A DNA stretch of 64,000 nucleotides from an uncultured Eubacteriales bacterium (GTDB taxonomy: Bacteria; Bacillota; Clostridia; Oscillospirales; Oscillospiraceae): contig CASFNR010000018.1 of the NCBI GenBank assembly GCA_949296115.1, positions 1 through 64,000 of the forward strand, given 5' to 3'. Each line of letters starts with the position of its first letter. The first letter of the stretch is position 1. The translations under genes and the position numbers were made by a program. This document shows positions 8,601 to 16,225 of the stretch, in pieces. Below the pieces are notes generated by a model. It did not search any database. It was not told where the DNA came from and saw only the letters and a list, made by a program, of their open reading frames with translations.

Positions 8601-9875
8601 CACTGCCTGCAGCTCCTGAGCCGCTTTGGTCAGCGCATCTTTTGCCTCCAGCAGATCGGCATTCTGCTTCTCCAGTTCTGCTGCACGGTTCAGATTCCGT
8701 GCATTTTCCTGTTTCAGAGTCTCTGCCTGAGCCTCTGATTCCGCCAATCTGTTTTCTCTTGCTGGAATCATCTGAAGCTCTGTAAACAGTTCACTGATTT
8801 CCACCCCGGAAAACAATCTCATTCTGGCCGTTATTTCAAACCATCGTGCTCCGGCCGGCAGATCAAATTCCATCTGGGGATTGGTGGTGGCAAACAATGA
8901 CATTCCCCGCACCTGAACCCCGTTCAGGGGATAGATTTCACAGCTGCGCAGGTCCGTAATCGCATGCACATCCGAAAGCAGGCACATATAATTCAGAGGT
9001 GGGTCAAAGCGAACCCGCACACAGCCTTCCGGAATGCTGTCACAGTAAAAGCGGAATCGACCATCCTCCATCAGCTCCGGTGCCAATTGTGTATACTGTC
9101 CACTTTGATACCCTGCGCCTGTGTCCCAGTATACGTAAACAGTGATAGAATCTCCAATTTTCCGCAAACAGCTCTCCGTGGTGTATCCATTTTTTTGCAT
9201 CCATTCTTTCTTCTGCAAGACCAGGAAAAATTGGTACACCTCGTTATACGGCCTGCAAGCCATGACGTCCGTGAACGCTTTCGGCAGCTTTTCCCGATCA
9301 GGCCGTTGTTCTGTCTCGTACGGATGCTGATAGGTGCCGTCCAAAACCCGGATTGAAAGTCCACTTTTTTGCGCAAGCTCCTGCAGATTCTCGATACCCC
9401 AAAAGTGAATATGGGTATCATCAAGCAATCCAAGCGGCGTATAATCAAACCGATTTAAGAACAGCTTTGCAAGCACATCATTATGGCCGATATTGGGAAC
9501 AGACAGCAACACTTCCCCATTCTCCTTCAGCAACGTGCCGGCCAAGGATAATACCCTTTCCGGGTCCCGCAAATGCTCCAAAACATCCGCAAACAGAATA
9601 AAGTCAAATTTTTGGTCCTTGAACTGTTCATACCAGTCCTGTGTCTCTACATCGCCGCAATAGCCATCCTCCGCATACTGCATGGCGACCTGAAACGCCT
9701 CTGGATCAATTTCTGCAATCCAAACCTTGCATTGGCAGTTCTCCTTTAAATACCGGGTCATCCGGCCATAGGCACAGCCAAACTCCAACACCAAAGAATT
9801 TTTTCGAATGCGTCTCATCATTTTTCCCGGTACAAAAGACTCATTTAAATCCATTGGCAAGTCATATTTTTCCAT
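5634..9875 (-). CDS. Giant methyltransferase-GT4-GT2 polymer-building protein
   Basis: The 1413-residue protein joins several enzymes. Residues about 25-200 are a SAM-dependent methyltransferase with motif I LVLEFGCAYGRM. Residues about 375-545 are a charged coiled coil, followed by SWKITKPIR near 551, a linker typical of modular glycosyltransferases. Residues about 640-980 are a GT4-type (GT-B) domain with a C-terminal DPMPLAVTEAM signature. Residues about 1005-1230 are a GT2 (GT-A) domain with VSVVIPAFN and IDSESRDGT, close to rhamnosyltransferases. The tail is of unknown role. The ATG at 9875 has AGAGGTG upstream; an earlier in-frame ATG is less well placed. A single polypeptide that caps or methylates a chain and adds sugars is the likely meaning; the sugars are not known. 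Confidence 0.85.
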   Translation of the reverse strand: MEKYDLPMDLNESFVPGKMMRRIRKNSLVLEFGCAYGRMTRYLKENCQCKVWIAEIDPEAFQVAMQYAEDGYCGDVETQDWYEQFKDQKFDFILFADVLEHLRDPERVLSLAGTLLKENGEVLLSVPNIGHNDVLAKLFLNRFDYTPLGLLDDTHIHFWGIENLQELAQKSGLSIRVLDGTYQHPYETEQRPDREKLPKAFTDVMACRPYNEVYQFFLVLQKKEWMQKNGYTTESCLRKIGDSITVYVYWDTGAGYQSGQYTQLAPELMEDGRFRFYCDSIPEGCVRVRFDPPLNYMCLLSDVHAITDLRSCEIYPLNGVQVRGMSLFATTNPQMEFDLPAGARWFEITARMRLFSGVEISELFTELQMIPARENRLAESEAQAETLKQENARNLNRAAELEKQNADLLEAKDALTKAAQELQAVRDAQMERISCLENCTEGLHKNIEQLQLEHEEKYRQLTEQLEESGGLLRAEIEQRNVEFKEKYQDLLEEIEEDRLREQLLRSMIHSRNLEIISLRQQNQNLEASCGQLRMNADQVHQQYTRLINSQSWKITKPIRATLELVKRTKAGQLLYRSIRSAREAGSATGNEQKHVAPMELPKPAADPQNMEQLLELLTQLGGRAVNPDVLLGEENAGKEKCLLVSHEMNLTGAPIALGYFADSVKRKGQLPVVVSPRDGALTEQMCSEGIPVVIFEGIYQSDFVAKCAKLFSYIVVNTIVGAPIIQTLNGVQTPVLWWIHEAQASYYPEALAQMPQKLEENIHVFCVGRYAKKILKQHCPSYHVNNLLYYIPDYTKLHAGAREVLLTNAEDKTVFALIGMQEERKNPEILIQAIRMLPSEQRRKCLFVFAGNAYSPEVSDAILELRLEFPLNVLHIREELEGQKRVSFYEQIDCLICTSKDDPMPLAVTEAMMMRKIVICSETVGSVDILQQENAGLIYHNNDPAELMGCIHFVCEDKNVNLGPMHERARELYERHFTQDVFEQRLHQVLHKIKGHGELLTPYQGTVSVVIPAFNAGAELKPLIRILQEQENVGQVEIVIIDSESRDGTAELAEQLGAKVIRIKQSEFSHSYARNLGAENACGEYILFMTQDAFPNGTKWISGLLQPILNENVVAVSCVEKPRPECDLMGRVAIWLHSEYMDILESDRIMKMPVQKTYHSLRRNAQLNDVTCLVSRECFLQFRYRGDFAEDLDLGIRLIRAGYAIAVLSSVQVIHSHTRPAFYHLKRALVDVKTMRKILPNMSVEEISAQTAANRIVTGHCVMNLMLENADDFRSAGSWEDLCRKVEMSLKGAVKTFNKKTKEEIEAIIQMHNMWYEENIRKFVDEVYCAYGENLTADAAAARGSVYYLTHILSRYLENHEYAFHVGLVDEALEAMVKYNGQLFGLAVASYTVHCPGEESVMSGIAERYSAGV

Positions 9876-10028
9876 AAATACACCTCTTTTGGACATTCTT
9901 TTTCCTTTTCCGGTCTGGCGTTTATCCCCGGTCATTCCGTGCAACGACCTGGGAAAGCTTGTCTATTCACATCCGCCTCTGTGCGAAACGGCGCTCTGTC
10001 GAAAGCTAGTGTAAGACCTTCCGGAAAA

Positions 10029-10056
10029 AATATACCCCTTGCGTCTTCAGAATCAA
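10029..10056 (-). promoter_or_regulatory. Candidate sigma-A promoter for the giant GT gene
   Basis: On the minus strand TTGATT and TATATT are separated by 16 bases, about 150 bases upstream of the start at 9875. The match is moderate and the leader is long. Confidence 0.4.
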
Positions 10057-10090
10057 AGCTGAAATGACATGCAATTCCAAACGTATACGC

Positions 10091-10123
10091 AAAACAGCAG
10101 GGTCCCAACAGGATCCTGCTGTT
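10091..10123 (-). terminator. Terminator of the YidC-TagF operon
   Basis: AAACAGCAGG pairs with CCTGCTGTTT, with further inner pairing (TCC/GGA), and a TTTTGCG tail on the minus strand. It lies just after the small membrane protein stop at 10147. Confidence 0.65.
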
Positions 10124-10146
10124 TCGAATCAGATAGCAGCCACCAG

Positions 10147-10404
10147 TCAGTTCAGCTGAATATCGTCGGACTCGACTTCCTTGTTCTTATTCTCGTCGAT
10201 GCCCATTTTGTCCGCCATCTTCTTTTTCGCACGGCGCCAATAAATTCCGGCGACCGCACCAATTGCGATTACGACACCTGCTACCGCCTGGATCAGGTAG
10301 GTCATAACCGAGGGGTCAATATAGGCATATCCATTCAAGCCGAACATCAGCATGGAGACCGTCAGCACAGCACCGGCAGCAAACAGTTTACGCATTGTAC
10401 TCAT
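10147..10404 (-). CDS. Small membrane protein coupled to the YidC-TagF fusion
   Basis: This is an 85-residue protein with an N-terminal hydrophobic segment (about 5-25), a short YAYIDPS turn, a second hydrophobic helix (about 33-52) and a highly charged tail rich in Lys, Asp and Glu. The ATG at 10404 lies one base past the TAA of the YidC-TagF gene, with AAAGGAAA inside the end of that gene, so translation is tightly coupled. The alternative upstream ATG at 10446 would overlap the fusion gene and lacks a good binding site. I know of no assigned function. Its position suggests an accessory subunit of the fusion protein, or a substrate of its YidC half. Confidence 0.75.
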   Translation of the reverse strand: MSTMRKLFAAGAVLTVSMLMFGLNGYAYIDPSVMTYLIQAVAGVVIAIGAVAGIYWRRAKKKMADKMGIDENKNKEVESDDIQLN

Positions 10405-10405
10405 T

Positions 10406-12316
10406 TTATTTGATTTCCTTTCTTGCTTTGATTTTTTCTTGGACACTGTTGATCATATAGAGGGCGCCGACCCGGGCGCTGTCTCCAAGATTATAAACGT
10501 GCGCCCGCACCAGCCGGTCAATCTTTTCCTGATAATCCTCCCGGTGCTGAAGCAGCATTTGAACCTTCTGTCCGACCTGCCCAATGTCCTTCAGATCCAC
10601 GGAGCATCCGATTTCATCACGCAGCGTAATGTTCATGGGCGGCACGCCAATCTTCTCATACTCCGGGTTCATCACCTTCATAGGCGTGTTGATAAACAGC
10701 ACAGGCTTGCAGGTAGTGAACGCATACTCGTAGGCAATTCCCGACCAGTCGCTGATCAGCAGATCTGCCTCAAACACCGTACTGTTGGAGGAGAAATCCG
10801 TCTGAATGGTGATATTCGGTGCATTCTGATACTTTTGCTTCAGGCCCTCCATATACTCCCGCTTATGACGGACATGCTGCGGATGAGGGCGGACGGTAAT
10901 CTGGTAATCCTGATCTTTCAGTGCGTCCAGAATATCCTCCAGACAATTATCCACAATGTTATCCGGCTGCCAGGAAGGCGCAATCAGGATCGTCTTTGGT
11001 CCCTGTCCGGTTTTCTCCGGCAGCGCCTGATAGCCCGCCCGCATCTCATCCAGCAGGCAATATCCCCAGTCAATCAGCTTTTTGGGGGGCAGGCCATAGA
11101 CCTCCTCTGTTCTGCGAATCTCTTCCTTCTGGTGGGCACCCACGCAGAAAATGGTATCGTAGTGATCCATGGACCCGGTACGCATCATCATATTCAGGCT
11201 GCTGATGCCGTGGGGAATGTAGATGTACTCAATATCCTTCCTGACATAGCTGCGCTTGATATGGAAATTCTCCAGATCCGGCATGGTCATAACCACAAGG
11301 TCGGATTCCATCCGCATCATCAGCGTAATCAGCCGTTTTTCTCCGATATAATAGGGGCGAATCTTTGGCTGTGTCTGACTGAGCTGAAAAATCGGGTCGT
11401 TGGGATCCCCGGTGATATAGTGAATGGTCAGATTGGTATGCTCGAGGATATACTCAATCATTCCCCGATAGTATTTGTAAAAGCCGCCGCTTTCCGAATA
11501 AAACACAATGTGCTTATTGGTTACGGAGAAGAACCGCTTATAGTCCTCCCGTTCCCGCTTTTTATTCTTCCGGGCAGTCTGACGATCCTCTCCGGTATCT
11601 CCCAGATGTTCCAGTTCCGCCAGGGCCTGCTTGCTCTTCTCCAGCTGCTCATAATCAATATAGCTCCTGGGATTGATGATCCAGTTCAGCAGGAACAACT
11701 GGGCAATCGCCATCAGATTGCTGGCAATCCAGTACACCGCAACACCGACGGGAACAAACCACCCCAGGTACAAGGACAGCCCAACGGAAAACGCCATGGT
11801 GCCGTACTTGCCTGCGGCACCTTGCTCCGATTGCAGTACATTCTGAGAATTCTGCACCAGGCACAGCACCCAAGCGGAAAGGCCAGCCAAGATGGGCGAG
11901 AGAATCAGCAGTCCGCCCTGCTCGCTGGGTACGGCGCTCAGGTCCGTTCCCAGAAACGCCATATCGATGCCGGCCTCGCTCATGCCCCCTTTGATGGCTT
12001 CAATGACGCCAACCAGAAGCACCAACTGTATCGCCAGCGGAATAATCGACGCCATGGGATTGTATTTTTCCCGCTTGTAAACCTTGGCTTCCTCTTCCGC
12101 AATGGTGTCTTTGTCACCAAAGAATTTCGCCTTGATGAAATTCAGCTCCGGCTGCATTTTCACCATCTTGATCGAGTTCTTCTGCACCCACACAGAAACC
12201 GGCGCCAGCACAAGTTTACTGAGGAACGTAAACAGGATAATCGCCAGACCATAGTTGCGGCACAATCCATAGCATCCGTTCAGTACGCCGCCGAACAATG
12301 TATACATCAATTCCAT
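10406..12316 (-). CDS. YidC/Oxa1-like domain fused to CDP-glycerol glycerophosphotransferase
   Basis: This 636-residue protein joins two families. Residues 1 to about 230 are YidC/Oxa1-like: NYGLAIILFTFLSKLVLAP matches the first helix of the insertase groove, with Lys where YidC has its conserved Arg, followed by a charged cytoplasmic hairpin and further hydrophobic segments to about 215. A charged linker (about 235-260) leads to a TagB/TagF-type transferase domain (about 265-620) with IYIPHGISS and LISDWSGIAYEY, the signatures of CDP-glycerol:polyol transferases. It should move glycerol phosphate (or a similar polyol phosphate) from its CDP carrier onto a membrane-bound acceptor. Whether the YidC part inserts proteins or only forms a membrane platform cannot be told. 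It is the first gene after its own promoter and is coupled to the small membrane protein. Confidence 0.88.
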   Translation of the reverse strand: MELMYTLFGGVLNGCYGLCRNYGLAIILFTFLSKLVLAPVSVWVQKNSIKMVKMQPELNFIKAKFFGDKDTIAEEEAKVYKREKYNPMASIIPLAIQLVLLVGVIEAIKGGMSEAGIDMAFLGTDLSAVPSEQGGLLILSPILAGLSAWVLCLVQNSQNVLQSEQGAAGKYGTMAFSVGLSLYLGWFVPVGVAVYWIASNLMAIAQLFLLNWIINPRSYIDYEQLEKSKQALAELEHLGDTGEDRQTARKNKKREREDYKRFFSVTNKHIVFYSESGGFYKYYRGMIEYILEHTNLTIHYITGDPNDPIFQLSQTQPKIRPYYIGEKRLITLMMRMESDLVVMTMPDLENFHIKRSYVRKDIEYIYIPHGISSLNMMMRTGSMDHYDTIFCVGAHQKEEIRRTEEVYGLPPKKLIDWGYCLLDEMRAGYQALPEKTGQGPKTILIAPSWQPDNIVDNCLEDILDALKDQDYQITVRPHPQHVRHKREYMEGLKQKYQNAPNITIQTDFSSNSTVFEADLLISDWSGIAYEYAFTTCKPVLFINTPMKVMNPEYEKIGVPPMNITLRDEIGCSVDLKDIGQVGQKVQMLLQHREDYQEKIDRLVRAHVYNLGDSARVGALYMINSVQEKIKARKEIK

Positions 12317-12392
12317 CTTTTCCGAATCTAACCTGCCTTCTTAACGCTGAAACATTCCAGCGAATTCACATTTTTCACATTTTACGACGGTA

Positions 12393-12421
12393 ATCATAGC
12401 ATATTTCCCCTATGAATTCAA
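12393..12421 (-). promoter_or_regulatory. Sigma-A-like promoter for the YidC-TagF operon
   Basis: On the minus strand TTGAAT and TATGAT are separated by 17 bases, about 75 bases before the start at 12316. Confidence 0.6.
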
Positions 12422-12495
12422 GTGTCTGATCCAGATCTACCGCAAAAATTCTTTTCCAGTTATAATTTTTTCTATTTTCCCTTACGCCGCAAAAA

Positions 12496-12522
12496 CGCAC
12501 AGGCCGAAATGCGTCCTGTGCG
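12496..12522. terminator. Bidirectional-looking terminator after the LicC/LicA fusion
   Basis: CGCACAGG pairs with CCTGTGCG across an 11-nt loop. T-runs lie on both sides: TTTTT on the minus strand, which ends the 12539-15093 operon, and seven T on the plus strand. Confidence 0.7.
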
Positions 12523-12538
12523 CTTTTTTTCGATGGAA

Positions 12539-14353
12539 TCATTCCATCTTCCCGTAGATTTCCTCATATCTGGGCAGCGCATAGCGGATCACCCGCTTGC
12601 TCTGCTGGTAGAAGAAAAGCATCCAATCCCGGGAGCTTTCGTTGATGCTCTCCTTGTACACCGCCCAGCCCACATAATACCAGCAGTGAATACCCATAAA
12701 GGCAATCCAGTGCAGCCGCTCCAGTTCTGTGGCGGGCCGACCGAAGTAGGCCTCCAGAATCTGGTCAATGGTGGGGTCGTCAAATTCATATGCCGCAATC
12801 ACCCGTCCGAAGTCATATGCCGGATCATTGTATCCCGCAAATTCCCAGTCAATGATATTCAGTCCGGAGTCATTCAGCAGGCAGTTATCCTGGTTAATAT
12901 CGTTGTGGCACATGGTCTTGGGAATCCCGTCCTTCTGCGTATAGGCATACAGCCGGCGCATGGCATCCCATTCCTTCGCAAAGACCTGGAACAGATTGCT
13001 CTTCATCTTGGAGGCTTCCTGCATCAGCCGCTCGCACTGCTCAATGGGGTTATAGTCAAATTCCTGCCAATCCGGCATGTCTAACCCCTCATTGTGGAAC
13101 TTCCGGATCTGGCGTGCCACTTCCTTCATCAGTTCGATGTCATGGTAGTACACATCGTTCATGTTCACGCAGTTCTCCATGAACTTGGAAATCTTCACGC
13201 CGCTCTCATCAATGTAGACGTAGGTTCTGTCCACCCCGGCTTTTGCCGCCAGCAGCTGGGCACGGCACTCATTTTTCCGGTAGATAAAGAAGGAACTGCT
13301 CTCGCCCGGATACCGGAAAATATACTTCTCCCCCCGGACCACGAAGGTAAACAGAACATTGGTCAGGCCCTTCTGCAGAATCTCAATGTTATGAATCTCG
13401 TCCTCCCGGCAGTTCAGCACCGCGCAGATTTTCTGGTTGATCCGGCCGCTGACGTTCTCCAGGAACAGGCCGTCAATATTCTGAATTTCCTGGATCGAGT
13501 CAAACTCATACAGAAAATCATCAGGATAATTCCGGGCATACATATCCAAATCGTCCACATGGCGGTTAATAAATTCTTCCCAGAACAGAGCGTTTACACG
13601 AAAATCGTCAATTTCCTTCCGCAGGAAGGCCGTCAGCCGGCGGGTCAGATTCCGGTCCAGGTAAGCGTGGCCATAAATGCACTCCCCGCTCTGGGCGCCG
13701 CTGTAGATTTTCGTAATCCGCCCGGAATCGTTTTTCTTGACCAGCAGCTCATTATGTGCATTTTGCTTATATACGGTGGCATGGAAGGAATTGTACTCAT
13801 ACTGGGAGAAGGGGTTCTTCTCAAAATAATTGTCACAGTTGCACACATAGGTGCTTCCAAGCCGGTCAGCCACCATATACAGCGAGTAAATGTTGTTCTT
13901 CTTCAGATCGGGATTGATAACCAAATCCACATTCCACTTATCCTGAAGGAAGAAGTACATCTCCTGCTTGTAGCCCACAACCACCGTAATGTCTCGGATT
14001 CCCGCCTCCTGAAGCTGCCGGATCTGGCGCTCAATCAGTGTTTCCCCGTTCTTGACATACAGTCCCTTGGGCATGGAATAGACGGACTTGGCGGAAATAT
14101 CCGAACCGCCTGCCGCCAGGATCACCGCATTATCCACTTTCAGGGATGCGATTTCCTCCATAGCCGACCGTGTCACCTTCCCGTCGGCAATGTATCCCTT
14201 CCGCTCCAGCCCGGCCGCCAGATCCGCAACCTCCTCCGGAGACTTGAAAACGTAGTACTGCTTGTCTGCGTATACCTCTGCGGCGATATCCTTCATCGCA
14301 CCGTTGTTTTTCAGCATGGTACGAATCACTTCAAATTCCTTGTAATTGATCAT
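12539..14353 (-). CDS. Winged-helix / LicC-like nucleotidyltransferase / LicA-like kinase fusion
   Basis: The 604-residue protein has three parts. Residues 1-70 look like a small winged-helix domain. Residues about 75-290 are a LicC-like nucleotidyltransferase with SMPKGLYV, NNIYSLY and CNCDNYF; the usual G-x-G-x-R loop is changed to AAGGSDISAK and lacks the Arg. Residues about 310-600 are a choline/ethanolamine kinase-like (LicA) domain with the catalytic loop CHNDINQDNCLL and IIDWEFAGYNDPAYD. Together these would phosphorylate an amino alcohol and activate it with CTP for attachment to a surface polymer, as in phosphocholine decoration; no LicD transferase is seen here. AAGGAG precedes the ATG, which overlaps the upstream stop by ATGA. 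Choline as substrate is an inference. Confidence 0.85.
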   Translation of the reverse strand: MINYKEFEVIRTMLKNNGAMKDIAAEVYADKQYYVFKSPEEVADLAAGLERKGYIADGKVTRSAMEEIASLKVDNAVILAAGGSDISAKSVYSMPKGLYVKNGETLIERQIRQLQEAGIRDITVVVGYKQEMYFFLQDKWNVDLVINPDLKKNNIYSLYMVADRLGSTYVCNCDNYFEKNPFSQYEYNSFHATVYKQNAHNELLVKKNDSGRITKIYSGAQSGECIYGHAYLDRNLTRRLTAFLRKEIDDFRVNALFWEEFINRHVDDLDMYARNYPDDFLYEFDSIQEIQNIDGLFLENVSGRINQKICAVLNCREDEIHNIEILQKGLTNVLFTFVVRGEKYIFRYPGESSSFFIYRKNECRAQLLAAKAGVDRTYVYIDESGVKISKFMENCVNMNDVYYHDIELMKEVARQIRKFHNEGLDMPDWQEFDYNPIEQCERLMQEASKMKSNLFQVFAKEWDAMRRLYAYTQKDGIPKTMCHNDINQDNCLLNDSGLNIIDWEFAGYNDPAYDFGRVIAAYEFDDPTIDQILEAYFGRPATELERLHWIAFMGIHCWYYVGWAVYKESINESSRDWMLFFYQQSKRVIRYALPRYEEIYGKME

Positions 14354-15093
14354 AATGTATTCTCCTTCTTATTTGCAGCCTCTGCCGCCCGTTTCTGCTT
14401 CAGCAGCAGGTGCCCTTCGAACAAGTCCAAATCTTCCGGCGTGGTGATTTTAATATTGCTGGATGCGGATTTTGAGAAATAAAGCCGTTTGCCCAATGCC
14501 AGATACACAGACGTGGTGTGCGGCTCCAGTGTTTCCAGAATCCCCTGCTCCATGGCCGTTTCGTAAGCCTGGCACAGCTCGCCGAAACGGAAGGTCCAGG
14601 GGTTGCTGAATCCTTTCACGGTTTCCCGGATCAGGTTCTGAGTGGTGCTGAATTCATCATCCTTGATACAGGTACACAGCACCATATCTTCCGACGCGAT
14701 TCCATTGCCGTGCTGCTCACACACCCGAATGCTGTCGTCAATAATCTCATCCGTGGTCATGGGGGAAACTCCAAAACTGATCACAACGATGTCCTCCGGT
14801 GCAAGCTCTCCTTTCAGGTTCATGATTCCATTGATGGTAGATTCCTGGAATGTGGCGCCGCCCACCGTCACCCATCGGGTTTTGTCGATGCCATACTTCC
14901 CCACAATCCGGCGCACCTCCTCCAGCCACTGCCGGTGGCAAACAATCTCAATGGCATCAATGTTTTGATTGTTTTGAAAAACTTCCAGTGTATAGGCAAG
15001 AATCGGCTTGTCCATAACACACAGAAATTGTTTTGGGATATTGGCACCGATTCGCGTGCCTGTTCCCCCCGCCAGAATAATCGCAACATTCAT
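14350..15093 (-). CDS. IspD/TarI-family cytidylyltransferase
   Basis: This is a 247-residue CTP-dependent nucleotidyltransferase of the IspD/TarI family, which makes CDP-alcohols such as CDP-ribitol or CDP-methylerythritol. The nucleotide-binding loop LAGGTGTRIGANIPKQF is intact, including the catalytic Lys. The later family motif DAVRP is replaced by ISFGVSP, while the C-terminal NIKITTPEDLDL is conserved. I chose the ATG at 15093 (MNVAII) because GGAG lies just upstream, rather than 15111. It is the first gene of a two-gene operon with the LicC/LicA fusion and has a good promoter. In this context it more likely activates a polyol phosphate for a teichoic-acid-like polymer than serves isoprenoid synthesis. 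No TarJ reductase is nearby. Confidence 0.82.
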   Translation of the reverse strand: MNVAIILAGGTGTRIGANIPKQFLCVMDKPILAYTLEVFQNNQNIDAIEIVCHRQWLEEVRRIVGKYGIDKTRWVTVGGATFQESTINGIMNLKGELAPEDIVVISFGVSPMTTDEIIDDSIRVCEQHGNGIASEDMVLCTCIKDDEFSTTQNLIRETVKGFSNPWTFRFGELCQAYETAMEQGILETLEPHTTSVYLALGKRLYFSKSASSNIKITTPEDLDLFEGHLLLKQKRAAEAANKKENTL

Positions 15094-15162
15094 ATTATTT
15101 CGTCTCCACATTTTAATTTGGCGTTACTCAGAATCACACAGGGTACAGAGTTTACGGTGGAC

Positions 15163-15191
15163 ATGATAACATAAATCACCCATCTCGTCAA
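15163..15191 (-). promoter_or_regulatory. Strong promoter for the cytidylyltransferase/LicCA operon
   Basis: On the minus strand TTGACG and TATCAT are separated by exactly 17 bases, about 70 bases upstream of the start at 15093. It faces away from the plus-strand promoter 40 bases to the right, giving a compact divergent control region. Confidence 0.75.
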
Positions 15192-15230
15192 CACCTTCTT
15201 ACTTTTTCCCAATATTTTTATATTTCCCCC

Positions 15231-15259
15231 TTGAAAATGGAAAAATGTTGATTTATAAT
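15231..15259 (+). promoter_or_regulatory. Strong promoter for the XRE/pseudo-cytidylyltransferase gene
   Basis: TTGAAA and TATAAT are separated by 17 bases, and the -10 box ends 18 bases before the ATG at 15278, leaving a very short leader. The run of T between the two divergent promoters (about 15197-15226) is a possible upstream activating element. Confidence 0.75.
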
Positions 15260-15277
15260 ACCGCAAGAGGTGATTCC

Positions 15278-16225
15278 ATGTCTCTCGGAGATAACATCAA
15301 GCACCGCCGGACTCAGCTGGGTCTCTCCCAGCAGGAACTGGCGGAACATATGGGGTATCGCTCCCGCTCCACCATCGCCAAAATTGAGTCCGGCGAAAAT
15401 GATATTCCCCGGGCAAAGCTTCAGAAGCTGGCCCATATTCTTCAAACAACCATTGAAGCACTGACCGCTGACGGGCCTTCCCTCGCTCTCCCCGTGCCGC
15501 CTGATGCTTCCCCGGCCCCTGCCGGCGCCAAAACCATCATGGTCCTTTTGGCCGGAGGTACCTCCGTTCGGAATCAGCAGAACATTCCCAATCAGTTCGT
15601 GAGCATTCTGGGAAAACCGGCGGTTGTGTACTGTCTGGAGGCATACCAGCTTCATCCCGCCGTGGACGAAATATATGTCGTATGTCTGTCCGGCTGGGAG
15701 GACATTATGCTGGCATACGCCAGGGAGTACCAAATCACAAAATTAAAGGCTCTGATCCCCGGTGGTAAGACCGGTATCGAATCCGTAAAGAATGCAGCCC
15801 AGGTTCTGGCGCACACTTACAGCCCGGACAGCATCGTAATTCTTCAGGAGTCAACCCGCCCTCTGGTTGGTGCAGACATGATCTCCAATCTGATTCAGTC
15901 CTGCTCCCGCAACGGCAGCGCCACCACCTGCCGTCCCATGGAGGACTACGTTCAGTTTCTCCTGAAAGAAGGAGCGGTAGAATACGTTGACCGAAACGCC
16001 CTTGTTTCCCTGGAGTCTCCCGAGGCATACCGGCTCCGGCAGCTGACGGATGCTTTTGCGCTGGCCCAGTCCAAAGGTCACCCGCTGACGGAAAGCTGCT
16101 GCGCCATGCTGATGTACCACTTGGGATACCCTATCTTTTTTGTGGAGGGGAGCAGATGCAATATCAAAATCCTCAGTCAGGAGGATATTTCCATCATTTC
16201 CTCCTTGTTGAAACTGTGGCAGTAG
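15278..16225 (+). CDS. XRE-type HTH fused to an inactive-looking IspD-like domain, probable regulator
   Basis: The first about 70 residues are an XRE/Cro helix-turn-helix (LSQQELAEHMG, then STIAKIESGENDIP). After a proline-rich linker, residues about 90-315 form an IspD/TarI-like fold, with LLAGGTSVRNQQNIPNQF at the nucleotide loop, TRPLVGADMI, and a C-terminal NIKILSQEDI block paralleling the neighbouring enzyme. The catalytic Lys of the PKQ motif is Asn here, so synthesis activity is unlikely, while ligand binding may remain. I use the ATG at 15278, preceded by AGAGGTG, not the one at 15245. It is divergent from the cytidylyltransferase operon, so it probably controls that operon in response to CTP, a CDP-alcohol or a polyol phosphate. 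That role is inference. The product is 315 residues. Confidence 0.85.
   Translation: MSLGDNIKHRRTQLGLSQQELAEHMGYRSRSTIAKIESGENDIPRAKLQKLAHILQTTIEALTADGPSLALPVPPDASPAPAGAKTIMVLLAGGTSVRNQQNIPNQFVSILGKPAVVYCLEAYQLHPAVDEIYVVCLSGWEDIMLAYAREYQITKLKALIPGGKTGIESVKNAAQVLAHTYSPDSIVILQESTRPLVGADMISNLIQSCSRNGSATTCRPMEDYVQFLLKEGAVEYVDRNALVSLESPEAYRLRQLTDAFALAQSKGHPLTESCCAMLMYHLGYPIFFVEGSRCNIKILSQEDISIISSLLKLWQ

Noticed and set aside
10352..12331. 659-codon plus-strand frame opposite the YidC-TagF gene
   Set aside because: It is antisense to a gene with clear family motifs and is itself low-complexity His/Leu/Gln-rich sequence with no signature.
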